From an uncultured Oscillospiraceae bacterium (lineage in GTDB: Bacteria; Bacillota; Clostridia; Oscillospirales; Oscillospiraceae), in assembly GCA_934589225.1 (NCBI GenBank), contig CAKTNS010000007.1, positions 1 to 64,000 on the forward strand: DNA of 64,000 nt, read 5' to 3'. Positions 24,969 through 33,578 of the stretch are shown here, in pieces. A model generated the notes under the pieces. The model searched no databases. It saw nothing but the letters and a program-made list of their open reading frames with translations, and was not told the origin of the DNA. Positions within the stretch are counted from its first letter, which is position 1; each line of letters starts with the position of its first letter. Position numbers and translations under genes: made by a program.

Positions 24969-26171
24969 TCAGACTTTCCTTAATAATTCCAGAACTTTTT
25001 TTGACATCTCCACGTTGTTTTTCTTTTTCATGGCAAACACATGTCCGTCTTCGCCCTTTGCCCTCAACGTAGCTTTTGATTGTGATAAAATCGAGGCAAG
25101 TCCAGCAGAGATGGCTTCTTCTGTATAGCCGGAGAAAGAGTACATATGCTCAAAATACTCCTCCGGTATCCCCGGCAACCTCGTACTGACTACCGCTGTT
25201 CCCGACAGCAAATACTCCATTGTCTTTGATGGGAACGAATATTTTGCAAATTCTTCATCCGTCGGTCTTGGATTCACAAGAAGCAACGCTCTTTTTTCAT
25301 AGGCAACCGCTTCTTCCGGTGAAACACACCCCATATACCGCACATTTGAATGCAGCGCCTGTACCTTTTTTAGTTCGTCAACATACGGTCCCTCTCCAAA
25401 AATGTAAAGCATCACATCTTGACGATTGAGCGAGATAAATGCATCTACCAATGTCTTAACGCCGTATTTCTCATACACACCGCCGGCATACATGATATAA
25501 TTTTCATGCACACTCGATATCTCCGTATCCCTGCTGTCCGCAAATCCCTCAATCACAATATAAGGCTTTTTATTCACGTTGACCACATCATTGATGGATT
25601 CCGTCAAGGGAATATACGCATCATAGGCATGAAGGTCTCTATCAGATATTTTCTGATAGAGTGACAGAAAAGTTCTCTTAATGATGTTCTCTTTTCTCCC
25701 CTTCATGTTTGTACACAGGGTTGGAATATCTGTTACAACCGCAGCCACCTTAATGCCTCTCCTCTGTGCAGCCCGCCTGGTAGGAATCGATATAACAGGG
25801 ACAAGAGGGTCAACAATCACCCAGGCATCCTTCCCCGCATGCTCCTTACACCATTTTTTTGCATAGCAGCCAGATGACCATATGAGACTTAGGTAGCGGC
25901 TGATTTTTCCATTTAGGAAAGGGAGGTAATAATAGTTCACACCCGTTTCTGTTTTCTCCACAGTTTTATGGAATATATACTGCTTTACTGTAGAAGCTGA
26001 TACCGGAAGCGCTGATACGGCTGTAACATTTACCTGCTCATTAGATGCAAAACCATCGAGCATTAGACGAAAAAACTTCTGTTGCGGATCAACAATCTTT
26101 TGTTTTCTCATTTCGCACACAGTCTGATACATTTTTTCTGAACAGGAATTTGTTACTGCCAATATTTCCAT
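24969..26171 (-). CDS. Glycosyltransferase family 4-type
   Basis: 400 residues, GT-B fold. The C-terminal half shows YIMYAGGVYEKYGVKTLVDAF and the donor-binding segment LLVNPRPTDEEFAKYSFPSKTMEYLLSG (key residues F, S, K, E), followed by GTAVVSTRLPGIPEEY. Likely adds a sugar to the lipid-linked repeat unit. GAGGAAC ribosome site. One base separates its stop from the start of the polymerase gene. Confidence 0.88.
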   Translation of the reverse strand: MEILAVTNSCSEKMYQTVCEMRKQKIVDPQQKFFRLMLDGFASNEQVNVTAVSALPVSASTVKQYIFHKTVEKTETGVNYYYLPFLNGKISRYLSLIWSSGCYAKKWCKEHAGKDAWVIVDPLVPVISIPTRRAAQRRGIKVAAVVTDIPTLCTNMKGRKENIIKRTFLSLYQKISDRDLHAYDAYIPLTESINDVVNVNKKPYIVIEGFADSRDTEISSVHENYIMYAGGVYEKYGVKTLVDAFISLNRQDVMLYIFGEGPYVDELKKVQALHSNVRYMGCVSPEEAVAYEKRALLLVNPRPTDEEFAKYSFPSKTMEYLLSGTAVVSTRLPGIPEEYFEHMYSFSGYTEEAISAGLASILSQSKATLRAKGEDGHVFAMKKKNNVEMSKKVLELLRKV

Positions 26172-26265
26172 TACGCTGTTCCTCCGTTTTTCTTTCGTTT
26201 CTCTATCTAATCAAACTGCTATTGGTTTGTATAATATCTAGATTTCCCATACAATCTTTTCCCTC

Positions 26266-27267
26266 TTACTCAACCAAACTTCTATGCAATCTCTTTCTAA
26301 TTCCACATCTAATACGACTGGCTATTACAACTGGATACATAACCCCACAGTTCACAAATGGAATTAAAGCTTTCGCCTTAAATGGCATATTTTTCTTATC
26401 AACACCATACTGCTTATCAAAGCTTGAATTAAAACGCAACCTACGTTCACGAACTTCACTTCTTAGATCTTTGCCGGAAAGACATTTACTCATTCTGTCT
26501 ATTGATACAACGAATGCGCAGATCTCAAAAGCATTGAGCGTATCAGCATAGAGTTCATACAAACCAGTCTCTTTCGTGTAATCTCGAATTGTATCGACTA
26601 CCCCGCCCCATGGATCAAAAGATGGTTTTTTTGATTGACTTCCCTCGTGGTTTACATAAAAGTAAACTGGTTTTGAGTCAAGGAACGCAACAGATTGTGC
26701 GTCAAGCATTACTCTAAAGCTATATAACGCTTCTTCACCATTTTCATGGTTGGTATATTGGATATGATTTTTGCGCAAGAGTTCCAGGCTAACAGCCTTT
26801 CGCACACCGCCCCATGGTATTTTTCCAGTTAGTTGGGACCTCGTAATTCTATCTAGGCTCCATTTTATGTAATCTGACATTTTCTCTTTACAAAGAAGCT
26901 TTCCATTGTCGTCCACCTGATAGCAATCGATGAAAACAACATCATTTCTCTCTGCCAGTGGAGCCAGCCGTGAAAAATACTCCTCGTCAATATAGTCATC
27001 CGAATCCAAAAAAACCACATAATCACCAGTTGCAAGTGACAGTCCATTGTTACGTGCTGCCCCTGGCCCTCTATTCTCCTGGTGTACTACTTTGACTCGA
27101 TTATCAACCTGGGAATACTGTTTAAGAATTTCAAGGCTATTATCTGTTGACCCATCGTCTACAGCTATTAGTTCCCAGTCTTTCCAAACCTGGTGTATCA
27201 CGCTGGATATACTCTTATGCAAATACTTCCCCGCATTATAAACCGGCATTATAACAGAAAACTTCAT
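26266..27267 (-). CDS. Glycosyltransferase family 2
   Basis: 333 residues, GT-A fold. KFSVIMPVYNAGKYLHKSI at the start, VDDGSTDNS at about 36-44, the DxD motif in VVFLDSDDYID (about 88-98). The C-terminal 100 residues are basic and probably membrane-proximal. GGAG 6 bases before ATG. Part of the repeat-unit assembly line. Confidence 0.9.
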   Translation of the reverse strand: MKFSVIMPVYNAGKYLHKSISSVIHQVWKDWELIAVDDGSTDNSLEILKQYSQVDNRVKVVHQENRGPGAARNNGLSLATGDYVVFLDSDDYIDEEYFSRLAPLAERNDVVFIDCYQVDDNGKLLCKEKMSDYIKWSLDRITRSQLTGKIPWGGVRKAVSLELLRKNHIQYTNHENGEEALYSFRVMLDAQSVAFLDSKPVYFYVNHEGSQSKKPSFDPWGGVVDTIRDYTKETGLYELYADTLNAFEICAFVVSIDRMSKCLSGKDLRSEVRERRLRFNSSFDKQYGVDKKNMPFKAKALIPFVNCGVMYPVVIASRIRCGIRKRLHRSLVE

Positions 27268-27283
27268 TTACTTCTCCAAAATC

Positions 27284-28090
27284 CTATTTCCTCAAAAACT
27301 TCTTATACACCCAATGCTGCACTTTTACCGGCATCAGATACATCCCCGTCTGGGCCACTGCAATCATGGCGTAATCTCCAAAGCTGGAATATCCCATCTT
27401 CCAGAAACGTCGAACGGTATCAATATAGCTCCAGGTGTTTTCCCAGCTTTTCCGGCGTTTTGCCAAATCGTCGTTGCTGCGAAACCAGAGCAGGGCCTCG
27501 CCCACGTTCTCTGCTTTGCAACCCGCAAAGAGCATTCTGCCAAACAAATCTACATCCTGGTTTCTTCTTAGGTCAGAATAGCCCCCCTGTGCCAAAACTG
27601 CACTTTTGCGATACATAACGGCAGGGTGATTGAACGCACTTCGCTTCTTCGCAAAATTGTAGATGTCCTCCGAGTCGGTGGGAACCGCACGGGTCGATAC
27701 AACATGCTCCGGGGATACCGTAAATTCATCCACCCAGGCCCCCACAATGGCAAGCTCCGGGCGTTCTTCAAACCGCTTCAGCTGCTTTTCACACCGCTCT
27801 GGCTTTGAAATATCATCCGTATCCATCCGGGCCACCAGCTCGTTTCGGCAGGCTTTCAGGCCCACATTCAACGCTAGCCCAAGGCCCAGATTCTTTTCGT
27901 TCCGAATCCGGGTGACTTTGTCGCCGTATTCATCCAAGACAGCATAGAGCGCATCCGTCAGGGGGCCGTCCTCTACAATGACGATCTCGTCCGGCTTCAC
28001 GGTCTGGTTCAGCATGCTGTCTACTGCCAGACGTAAATATTCCGGCTTTTCCTTGATGTAAAGAGACATGAGTACACTGTATTTTTCCAT
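27284..28090 (-). CDS. Glycosyltransferase family 2 (EpsE/AmsE-like)
   Basis: 268 residues. SVLMSLYIKEKPEYLRLAVDS at the start and DEIVIVEDGPLTDAL, then the DxD motif in VARMDTDDISKPERCEKQ, the mark of the EpsE/AmsE/CpsO branch. More GC-rich than the genes after it. Two bases separate it from the priming transferase, so it probably adds the second sugar. Confidence 0.9.
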   Translation of the reverse strand: MEKYSVLMSLYIKEKPEYLRLAVDSMLNQTVKPDEIVIVEDGPLTDALYAVLDEYGDKVTRIRNEKNLGLGLALNVGLKACRNELVARMDTDDISKPERCEKQLKRFEERPELAIVGAWVDEFTVSPEHVVSTRAVPTDSEDIYNFAKKRSAFNHPAVMYRKSAVLAQGGYSDLRRNQDVDLFGRMLFAGCKAENVGEALLWFRSNDDLAKRRKSWENTWSYIDTVRRFWKMGYSSFGDYAMIAVAQTGMYLMPVKVQHWVYKKFLRK

Positions 28091-28092
28091 TT

Positions 28093-28800
28093 TTATACCC
28101 CCAGCAGCCCTCTCGCCTCTGCCTGTTTCCTTTCGTATTCTTCTTTGTCCACTCTCCCGGCTTTCAGCAGGTAGTCCCCAAAGTCATCCGTGATCTCTAC
28201 CTCGTCCACGTCGCTGTCTTCCAGGCCTTTTTCACCGAAGAAGACCTGCTTGACGGTGTCGAAGATGATCTTCACGTCCCCCTGGAAGGTGACATTCTGG
28301 ATGTATTCCAGGTCCGTGGACAGCTTGCCGTCCCAGCTCAGGGCGTTGCGGCCACGGGTTTGGGCCAGGCCGGAAAGTCCCGGGCGGACGGTGTGGCGCT
28401 GGCGCTGCTCCGGGGTCATAAAGACCATATCCCGCACCAACTGGGGCCGGGGGCCGATGACGGACATGTCACCTTTTAAGATGTTGATGGCCTCCGGCAG
28501 CTCGTCCAGGCTGGTGGACCGCAGGGCCCGGCCAAAGGGTGTCAGCCGGACCTCATCGGGCAGCAGATTCCCCTGCCCGTCCCGGGCATCGGTCATGGTG
28601 CGGAACTTATAGAGTTTAAAAATCTTCTCGTCCTTCCCGGGCCGGGGCTGGGTAAACAGCACCGGAGACCCCAGCTTCACCCGGACCAGCACCGCCAGAA
28701 TGATATACAGCCAGGAAAACACCACCAACGCCAGAACCGCGCAGACAATATCCAGCAGCCGCTTGATGTACCTCTCGTAAATCCCTGTTCTTCTCTCCAT
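28093..28800 (-). CDS. Priming sugar transferase (undecaprenyl-phosphate glycosyl-1-phosphate transferase)
   Basis: 235 residues. One N-terminal hydrophobic re-entrant helix (about 14-37), then the catalytic signature: KLYKFRTMTDAR, the Asp-Glu pair in TSLDELPEAIN, KGDMSVIGPRP and VRPGLSGLAQ. Short PglC/WcaJ-core type. It loads the first sugar phosphate on undecaprenyl phosphate and so starts the repeat unit. The C-terminus has an acidic extension (EDSDVDEVEITDD) with unknown use. First intact gene of the locus. Confidence 0.92.
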   Translation of the reverse strand: MERRTGIYERYIKRLLDIVCAVLALVVFSWLYIILAVLVRVKLGSPVLFTQPRPGKDEKIFKLYKFRTMTDARDGQGNLLPDEVRLTPFGRALRSTSLDELPEAINILKGDMSVIGPRPQLVRDMVFMTPEQRQRHTVRPGLSGLAQTRGRNALSWDGKLSTDLEYIQNVTFQGDVKIIFDTVKQVFFGEKGLEDSDVDEVEITDDFGDYLLKAGRVDKEEYERKQAEARGLLGV

Positions 28801-28808
28801 AGTCCCTC

Positions 28809-29039
28809 TTACTCAAAACACGCCCGAATGACCTGAATGATCCGCTCCTGCTGTTCCTCGGTCATTTTGTTATCACTGGGCAGACACAGACCCCGCTGGA
28901 AGATGTCCGCCCCCACGTCGGCGACACCCCCGGCGATATAGGCGTTGGTCTTCGCCCGGCCGGAACCGGACTGGGTGATGAACTCGTGCATGCGGTACAT
29001 AGGCTGCATGTGCATCGGCTTCCAAGACTTGCTTTGGGG
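28809..29039 (-). pseudogene. C-terminal remnant of a DegT/DnrJ/EryC1-type aminotransferase
   Basis: Only the last 77 codons or so are left. SWKPMHMQPMY, TNAYIAGGVADVGADIFQRGL, CLPSDNKMTEEQQERII and ACFE are the typical end of PLP sugar aminotransferases. The coding match stops near 29040, exactly where the hairpin at the end of the recombinase element begins. The N-terminal 300 or more residues were not found on the far side of the element. The gene once probably made an amino sugar for the glycan. The remaining ATG at 29015 is not preceded by a ribosome site. Confidence 0.85.
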
Positions 29040-29041
29040 AT

Positions 29042-29118
29042 AAAAAAACGCCCACCGGAGTGGGGCCTGATTGCAAGGGTTCTTGCAGATCAGGTCCCCA
29101 CCCAGGTGGGCGAAGGGT
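29042..29118. terminator. Bidirectional nested terminator at the element's left end
   Basis: Outer stem CGCCCACC/GGTGGGCG and inner stem TGGGGCCTGAT/ATCAGGTCCCCA. Seven T follow on the minus strand and six T on the plus strand. It ends the recombinase transcript and may insulate the remaining glycan genes from it. Confidence 0.8.
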
Positions 29119-29121
29119 TTT

Positions 29122-30320
29122 TTATTGGTTTGGATGGGGCGGTTTTTGGGGGGATGCCGTAGTGATGGTGATCTCCCCCATCCAGATTTCGATGCGGGCT
29201 ATTTCTTCCGGCAGGTACTGGGGTGGTGTTCCCAGCTTTTCCAGGATGGCCGTCTCCCGGATGGGTTTGGCTGGACAGCCGTTGCCCTTGGTTCCCAGGT
29301 GGTGCTCCCGGCAGATCCAGGCTTTGTATGGGGGGCTGCCGGAGACGGTCCTGCGGGTCATGGGGGCGCCGCAGCCGCCGCAGAAGAGTTTGCCGTAAAG
29401 GAAGTGGGCCCGGCCGCCGTGGCAGCGCAGACCGGTGTCGATTTCCGCCCGCCGGGTTTCCAGCTTTTCTGGACAGCCTCCCAGGTTTCCCGGTCGATGA
29501 TTGCCTCGTGGTCATCGGTCAGGTAAGTGCTTTCAAAAGGGGTTTGACCCGGCCGTTTCGTATAAAAGTCCTTGGGCGGCTGTTTCTGGAGCTTTTTATC
29601 CCCCACATAGGCTTCATTGCCCAATATATAGAGGATTCCCTGAGGGGTCAGGGGCTTGCCGCTTCTTCCGGTGCGGCCCAGAGCTTCCAGGCATCTGGCG
29701 ATGTCCGTCAGCCCGGCGCCCTGCAAATAAAGCTTGAAAATCAGCCGCACCGTATCGGCGGCCCCATTGGGCACCAGCTTTCCGTTCCGGCAGTCATAGC
29801 CCAGGAGGCGGTTATTGCCCAGGTTATACGTCCCGCGGCTGAACCGCTGCCGGTAGGACCACTTGACATTTTCCGAAATGCTGCGGCTCTCGTCCTCCGC
29901 AATGGCGGCCATCAGGGAGAACAGGAAGGAACCGGCTGGGTCATCGGTCCTCAGATGCTCCTTCTCAAATTCCACAGCCACATTTTTAAGCATCAGCAGA
30001 TCTGCGTACCGCTTGCACTCCGCCACGTTCCGTGAAAATCGGGAGACGCTTTTGCAGAGGATGCGGTCGATTTTCCCCTGCCTGGCATCCTCCAACATCC
30101 GCATAAATTCCGGCCGCCCCCGGGCGCTTCGGCCGGAAAGGCTGTCGGCATAAATGCCCGCCAAAACCCAGTCATCCCGGAGACCGATCAGATTCCGATA
30201 GGCCGCCTGCTGGGCTTCCAGGCTGTTTTCCTGGGCCTCCAGCTTGGTGCTCACCCGGCAATACACCGCCACCCGCAGCCGCTGCCCCTCCCGTTTCGCG
30301 GGGATCCTCGTGATTCTCAT
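29122..30320 (-). pseudogene. Serine recombinase 3 of the second trio, needs a -1 frameshift
   Basis: The first frame (30320-29358) gives a resolvase domain (VAVYCRVSTKLEAQENS) and recombinase domain, ending out of context after EAVQK. In the -1 frame from about 29468 the expected C-terminus appears: LETRRAEIDTGLRCHGG, FCGGCGAPM and WICREHH...GNGC (zinc ribbon), to 29122. Slipping back one base at the run of four A (29465-29468 on the plus strand as T) restores EAVQKKLETRR. A lost A in a five-A run, or programmed slippage, would explain it. The first 149 bases overlap the previous gene. Confidence 0.75.
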
Positions 30321-31677
30321 TTTTCCCTTCCTCCTGTTCCAGTCCCATCAAGAACCGATATTTGTTTTTCTTTTCGCCCCTTCTTATTCGCTCCAAATAG
30401 TCGTTATAAAAGCGGGAATAGGGGCCCGGATGATACCGCTCCCCGGCAAAATCCAGGGGCACGGCCCCTGTCTCCCCGTCCCGCCACCGGAGGGTCAGCC
30501 GGTCCTCCCCCGGAAGGATGGCCTCCAGGGTATCATCCAGCCAGTAAAAATCCACTCTGGACTTCTCCTGACCGTACTTTTCCCTGTAGGCTGACAGCAG
30601 CGCCCGGTCCAGCACGTTCTGGATCAGCAGATACCCACCGCAGCCCCCGGGCCCATAGCAGCCCCAGCCGCCGTTTTGGATTTTTTCGCCGGCATAGTAG
30701 AAATTATTCAGGCTCCCATGGATCAAAATTTTCCCGCAGCGGGGGCACCGGAGCATGGCCCCGTAGGGATAGGCGCTGTTGCCCCCGGACACCTTCCGCA
30801 GCTCCAGAATTTTCTGGGCCTGGTCAAAAAGATGCCGGTCCACAATGGCAGCGTGGGCGTTTTCCACCCGGAACATGGGCAGCTGACCGGTGTTGCGGAT
30901 TTGCTTATGGTCCAGATGGTCCGCAATAAAGGTCTTTTGCAGTAGAGAATCCCCGATGTACTTCTCATTTTTCAGCATCCGGTCGATTTGCAGCCGCTTC
31001 CAGCAGCTCCCGGCGGGGGGCTTGACGGCTCGGGCCGTCATATCCCGCATGATCTCCAATGGCAATTCCCCATGGACATACCGCTCAAAAACCTCCCGCA
31101 CCACCGCCGCCTCTTCCTCGTTGATCAAATACAGTTCCTTGTCCCTGTGGTAAAAGCCGTAAAGCGGGACCTTGACCTCCTCTCCCGCCTCAAAACGCTT
31201 CCGGATGGCCCATTTCACATTTTCGGAAATACTGCGGCTCTCCTCCTGGGCGAAGGAGGCCATAATGGTCAGGAGCATTTCCGAAAAGGAATCCGCCGTG
31301 TCAATGCCCTCTTTTTCAAAAAACACGTGGACTCCATACTGCTGCAGCTCCCGCACCGTCGTCAGGGTGTCCACGGTGTTTCTGGCGAAGCGGCTGACGC
31401 TTTTGGTGATGATATAGTCGATTTTCCCGGCCTTGCAGTCCTCCAGCATTTCCAGAAATCTGACCCTATTCTTCAGGGAAGTCCCGCTGCGGCCTTCATC
31501 GGCGTAAATGCCCACCAGCTTCCAGTCCTGCCGCCGGGCCAGCTGAAACCGGAATGCCTTCATCTGGTTTTCCAAGCTGTAGAGCTGGGCATCCTTCTCT
31601 GTGCTCACCCGGCAGTAGGCGGCCACCCGCTTGAAAACAACCTTCCGCCGGGCCTCAATTTTCGTTACTCTGGCCAT
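30172..31677 (-). CDS. Serine recombinase 2 of the second trio
   Basis: 501 residues from ATG at 31677 with GGGAGG 9 bases upstream. Catalytic domain with Ser in VAAYCRVSTEKDAQLYS, YADEGRSGTSLKNR and IITKSVSRFARN; recombinase domain; an unusual zinc region (CPRCGKILIHGS...GCYGPGGCGGYL). The last 45 or so residues are Gly/Ala-rich and lie over the start of the next gene in another frame, so the ancestral stop has probably been lost. No coiled coil is obvious. Confidence 0.85.
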   Translation of the reverse strand: MARVTKIEARRKVVFKRVAAYCRVSTEKDAQLYSLENQMKAFRFQLARRQDWKLVGIYADEGRSGTSLKNRVRFLEMLEDCKAGKIDYIITKSVSRFARNTVDTLTTVRELQQYGVHVFFEKEGIDTADSFSEMLLTIMASFAQEESRSISENVKWAIRKRFEAGEEVKVPLYGFYHRDKELYLINEEEAAVVREVFERYVHGELPLEIMRDMTARAVKPPAGSCWKRLQIDRMLKNEKYIGDSLLQKTFIADHLDHKQIRNTGQLPMFRVENAHAAIVDRHLFDQAQKILELRKVSGGNSAYPYGAMLRCPRCGKILIHGSLNNFYYAGEKIQNGGWGCYGPGGCGGYLLIQNVLDRALLSAYREKYGQEKSRVDFYWLDDTLEAILPGEDRLTLRWRDGETGAVPLDFAGERYHPGPYSRFYNDYLERIRRGEKKNKYRFLMGLEQEEGKNENHEDPRETGGAAAAGGGVLPGEHQAGGPGKQPGSPAGGLSESDRSPG

Positions 31678-32554
31678 CTGGTCCCGCCTCCCTTTTTCTG
31701 TTGCTGCGCAGCGCCCCCAGGCTGATGAGCCGCTGGACGGCATCAAATTTTTGGGGCGAGACAATGGGCTCGTGGTGCCCCCAGATGTAGATTCGGTCCC
31801 GGTAGTTTTTATTCACCACCTGCTTCCCCGGCACCAGGCTGACGGTTTGATTCGTCACATAGTCCCCCTTGTAAACCGGATTCGTGAGCATCCGCTTCAG
31901 CCGCCTCTGCTGCCAGACGGGGCCCTCCTCCATGGTGTTCAGGGCCTTCAGAATTTCCTGATAGGAGTTCCCGGCTCCCGCCAGGTCGAAAGCCCTGCGG
32001 ACCTTCGGTGCCTCCCCTTCGTCGATTTCCCAGCGGTTGTCCCCGGCATTCCGGTAGCCATAGGCCACCCGGCCAAAGGGCCGGCCCTCCAGGGCGTACT
32101 GCTCATGGGCCCGGGCGGTGTGCTGGCTGATGCTGTGGCTCTCCTCCTGGGCAATGGCGGAGAAAATATGGAGCATCAGAGCCGCATTGTCGCACATGGA
32201 ATGAAGCCCCTCCTTTTCAAAGAGGACCTGCACCCCCAGGCCCCGCAGCTCCCGCATCAGCTCCGCGCAGTCGGACATATTCCGGGCAAAGCGGGAAATG
32301 GATTTTGTCAGGATCACATCGATCTTCCCCGCCCGGCAGTCCTCCATGAGCCGTTGGAGCCCGGACCGTTTCTTTGCCGACAGCCCGCTTTTCCCCTTGT
32401 CGCCGTAGAGCCCCACCAGGCGCATCCGGGGGTCTCCGGTGATGAACGCCCTATAGTAAGCCATCTGCCCTTCGTAGGACCCCTCCTGGGCCTCCTTTTC
32501 CGTACTGACCCGGCAGTAAGCGGCAACCCGAAGGGGCTTTTTGTTTCTTTTCAT
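31655..32554 (-). CDS. Serine recombinase 1 of the second trio (no zinc ribbon)
   Basis: 299 residues from ATG at 32554 (GGAG 8 bases upstream). Resolvase domain with Ser in VAAYCRVSTEKEAQEGS, GDKGKSGLSAKKR and LTKSISRFARN; a recombinase domain follows (GRVAYGYRN; RRLKRMLTNPVYKGDYV). It ends soon after HHEPIVSPQKFDAVQ, where relatives continue into a zinc ribbon and coiled coil, so this member is short by design or decay. 23 bases overlap with the second gene. Confidence 0.88.
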   Translation of the reverse strand: MKRNKKPLRVAAYCRVSTEKEAQEGSYEGQMAYYRAFITGDPRMRLVGLYGDKGKSGLSAKKRSGLQRLMEDCRAGKIDVILTKSISRFARNMSDCAELMRELRGLGVQVLFEKEGLHSMCDNAALMLHIFSAIAQEESHSISQHTARAHEQYALEGRPFGRVAYGYRNAGDNRWEIDEGEAPKVRRAFDLAGAGNSYQEILKALNTMEEGPVWQQRRLKRMLTNPVYKGDYVTNQTVSLVPGKQVVNKNYRDRIYIWGHHEPIVSPQKFDAVQRLISLGALRSNRKREAGPDGQSNEN

Positions 32555-32571
32555 CTCTTCCACTCCTTGTC

Positions 32572-32632
32572 CAATATAAAAAGGGTGCTCCGCCAATGGG
32601 ACCCTTTGGCATTTTGGCGGAACACCCATAAA
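32572..32632 (-). terminator. Terminator-like hairpin upstream of the second recombinase trio
   Basis: GGGTGCTCCGCCAA (32583-32596) pairs with TTGGCGGAACACCC (32614-32627) with one mismatch; TTTTTAT follows on the minus strand, 24 bases before the first recombinase start. It would stop transcription coming in from the right, or attenuate the recombinase operon. Confidence 0.6.
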
Positions 32633-32665
32633 AATGTATTGATTCTGCTGCCGCCCAGTTTTTCG

Positions 32666-32694
32666 TTGACAGCATAAAGATATTCGTCTATAAT
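32666..32694 (+). promoter_or_regulatory. Consensus promoter of the toxin-antitoxin pair
   Basis: TTGACA (32666-32671), 17-base spacer, TATAAT (32689-32694); both perfect. The antitoxin start is 35 bases downstream. Autorepression by the antitoxin-toxin complex is usual in such systems. Confidence 0.8.
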
Positions 32695-32728
32695 AAGGTT
32701 ATAATAAAGTAATTAGGAGGGATGCCCC

Positions 32729-32995
32729 ATGATGATTCGTTCCGCCACAGCCATGCGCAATGATTATGACGGCATGGTGAAATTATCGAAGGAAAAGCAG
32801 GAACCCATATTCATAACCCGGAACGGCGATGGGGAGATGGTTTTTCTGCCCCTGGAGCTCTGGGAAAAACGGGAAGCGGAATTAAACCTTTTGTCTGAAA
32901 TGCTCCGGAGAGAAGAAAACCGTCTAGCCGGAGCCAAAACATTCACACAGAAGCAGGTTCGTGACATGGCCCGGGAGCTGCTGCATGAGGATTGA
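32729..32995 (+). CDS. YefM/Phd-type antitoxin
   Basis: 88 residues. The N-terminal DNA-binding fold begins MMIRSATAMRNDYDGMVKLSKEKQEPIFITRNG and continues with GEMVFLPLELWEKREAE, as in Phd/YefM antitoxins; the C-terminal part is charged and probably disordered until it wraps the toxin. AGGAGGG ribosome site. It overlaps the toxin gene by 11 bases. (Only key segments are quoted; no stretch is complete.). Confidence 0.85.
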   Translation: MMIRSATAMRNDYDGMVKLSKEKQEPIFITRNGDGEMVFLPLELWEKREAELNLLSEMLRREENRLAGAKTFTQKQVRDMARELLHED

Positions 32996-33293
32996 GTGGT
33001 TGTATGAGGCCCAGCGGGAGTATGCGGAGCTGCTGAGCTACTATCGCTACCAGGTCAGTTTGGAAGCCGCCCGGAAAATTTCCGCAAAAATTCAGGATTC
33101 CGTAGAGAATCTGTCGCTTTTTCCGGAAATGGGCGTTTTAAAACAAGACACGCTGATGGGAAAATACGGCTTTCGGGCTATATTTATTGAGCAATATGTC
33201 TGCATCTACAAAATAACGGGAGATTGCATTTATATCTACCACATTACAGACGCAAGGAAGAACTATATTTACAATATTTTTGATATTGGATAG
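32985..33293 (+). CDS. RelE/ParE superfamily toxin
   Basis: 102 residues from ATG at 32985. The fold is read from IEWLYEAQREYAELLSYYR, the helical pair with SAKIQDSVENLSLFPEMG and the C-terminal strands FRAIFIEQYVCIYKI and IYIYHITDARKNY. The tail and LFPEMG favour the ParE (gyrase-inhibiting) branch over ribosome-dependent RelE, but this is not certain. Overlap with the antitoxin gene indicates coupling. A terminator follows at 33326. Confidence 0.85.
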   Translation: MRIEWLYEAQREYAELLSYYRYQVSLEAARKISAKIQDSVENLSLFPEMGVLKQDTLMGKYGFRAIFIEQYVCIYKITGDCIYIYHITDARKNYIYNIFDIG

Positions 33294-33325
33294 TTCCTTC
33301 CGCCTCATATGAACGTGTAAAAATT

Positions 33326-33369
33326 CCGCAGGGACGGCAAATTGTCACCGTTCCTGCGGGGTTTACTTT
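33326..33369 (+). terminator. Terminator after the toxin-antitoxin operon
   Basis: CCGCAGGGACGG (33326-33337) pairs with CCGTTCCTGCGG (33348-33359), 12 bp with one G-U, then GGTTTACTTT. Confidence 0.65.
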
Positions 33370-33513
33370 ATTGGGCCGCCGGACTATTGAAACCAGGGCC
33401 CGTTCCTTGGCTGCCGCAAATCTGCAAACCAGCCTTTCCGAACCCATTGTAGGGTGGAATCAAGTACTTTTCAAGTCTATTTTTTAATTCTTATAACATT
33501 CCTTTGCGATTTC

Positions 33514-33542
33514 TTGCTTTTTATCCGGGGATGTGGTATAGT
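33514..33542 (+). promoter_or_regulatory. Promoter of the lipoprotein gene
   Basis: TTGCTT (33514-33519), 17-base spacer, TATAGT (33537-33542), 36 bases before the start codon. Confidence 0.55.
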
Positions 33543-33578
33543 AAGGAATGATTTTTGTTTACTGGAGGCCATTACCCC

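Larger units (their letters stand above)
29041..32640. mobile_element. Small element with a second trio of serine recombinases
   Basis: About 3.6 kb bounded by two long hairpins (29049-29112 and 32583-32627) and filled by three minus-strand serine recombinase genes without further cargo. The left edge breaks the aminotransferase gene. Exact termini could not be read: no clear target repeat was seen and the partner half of the broken gene is not in the window, so the right edge is set by the second hairpin. Confidence 0.5.
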
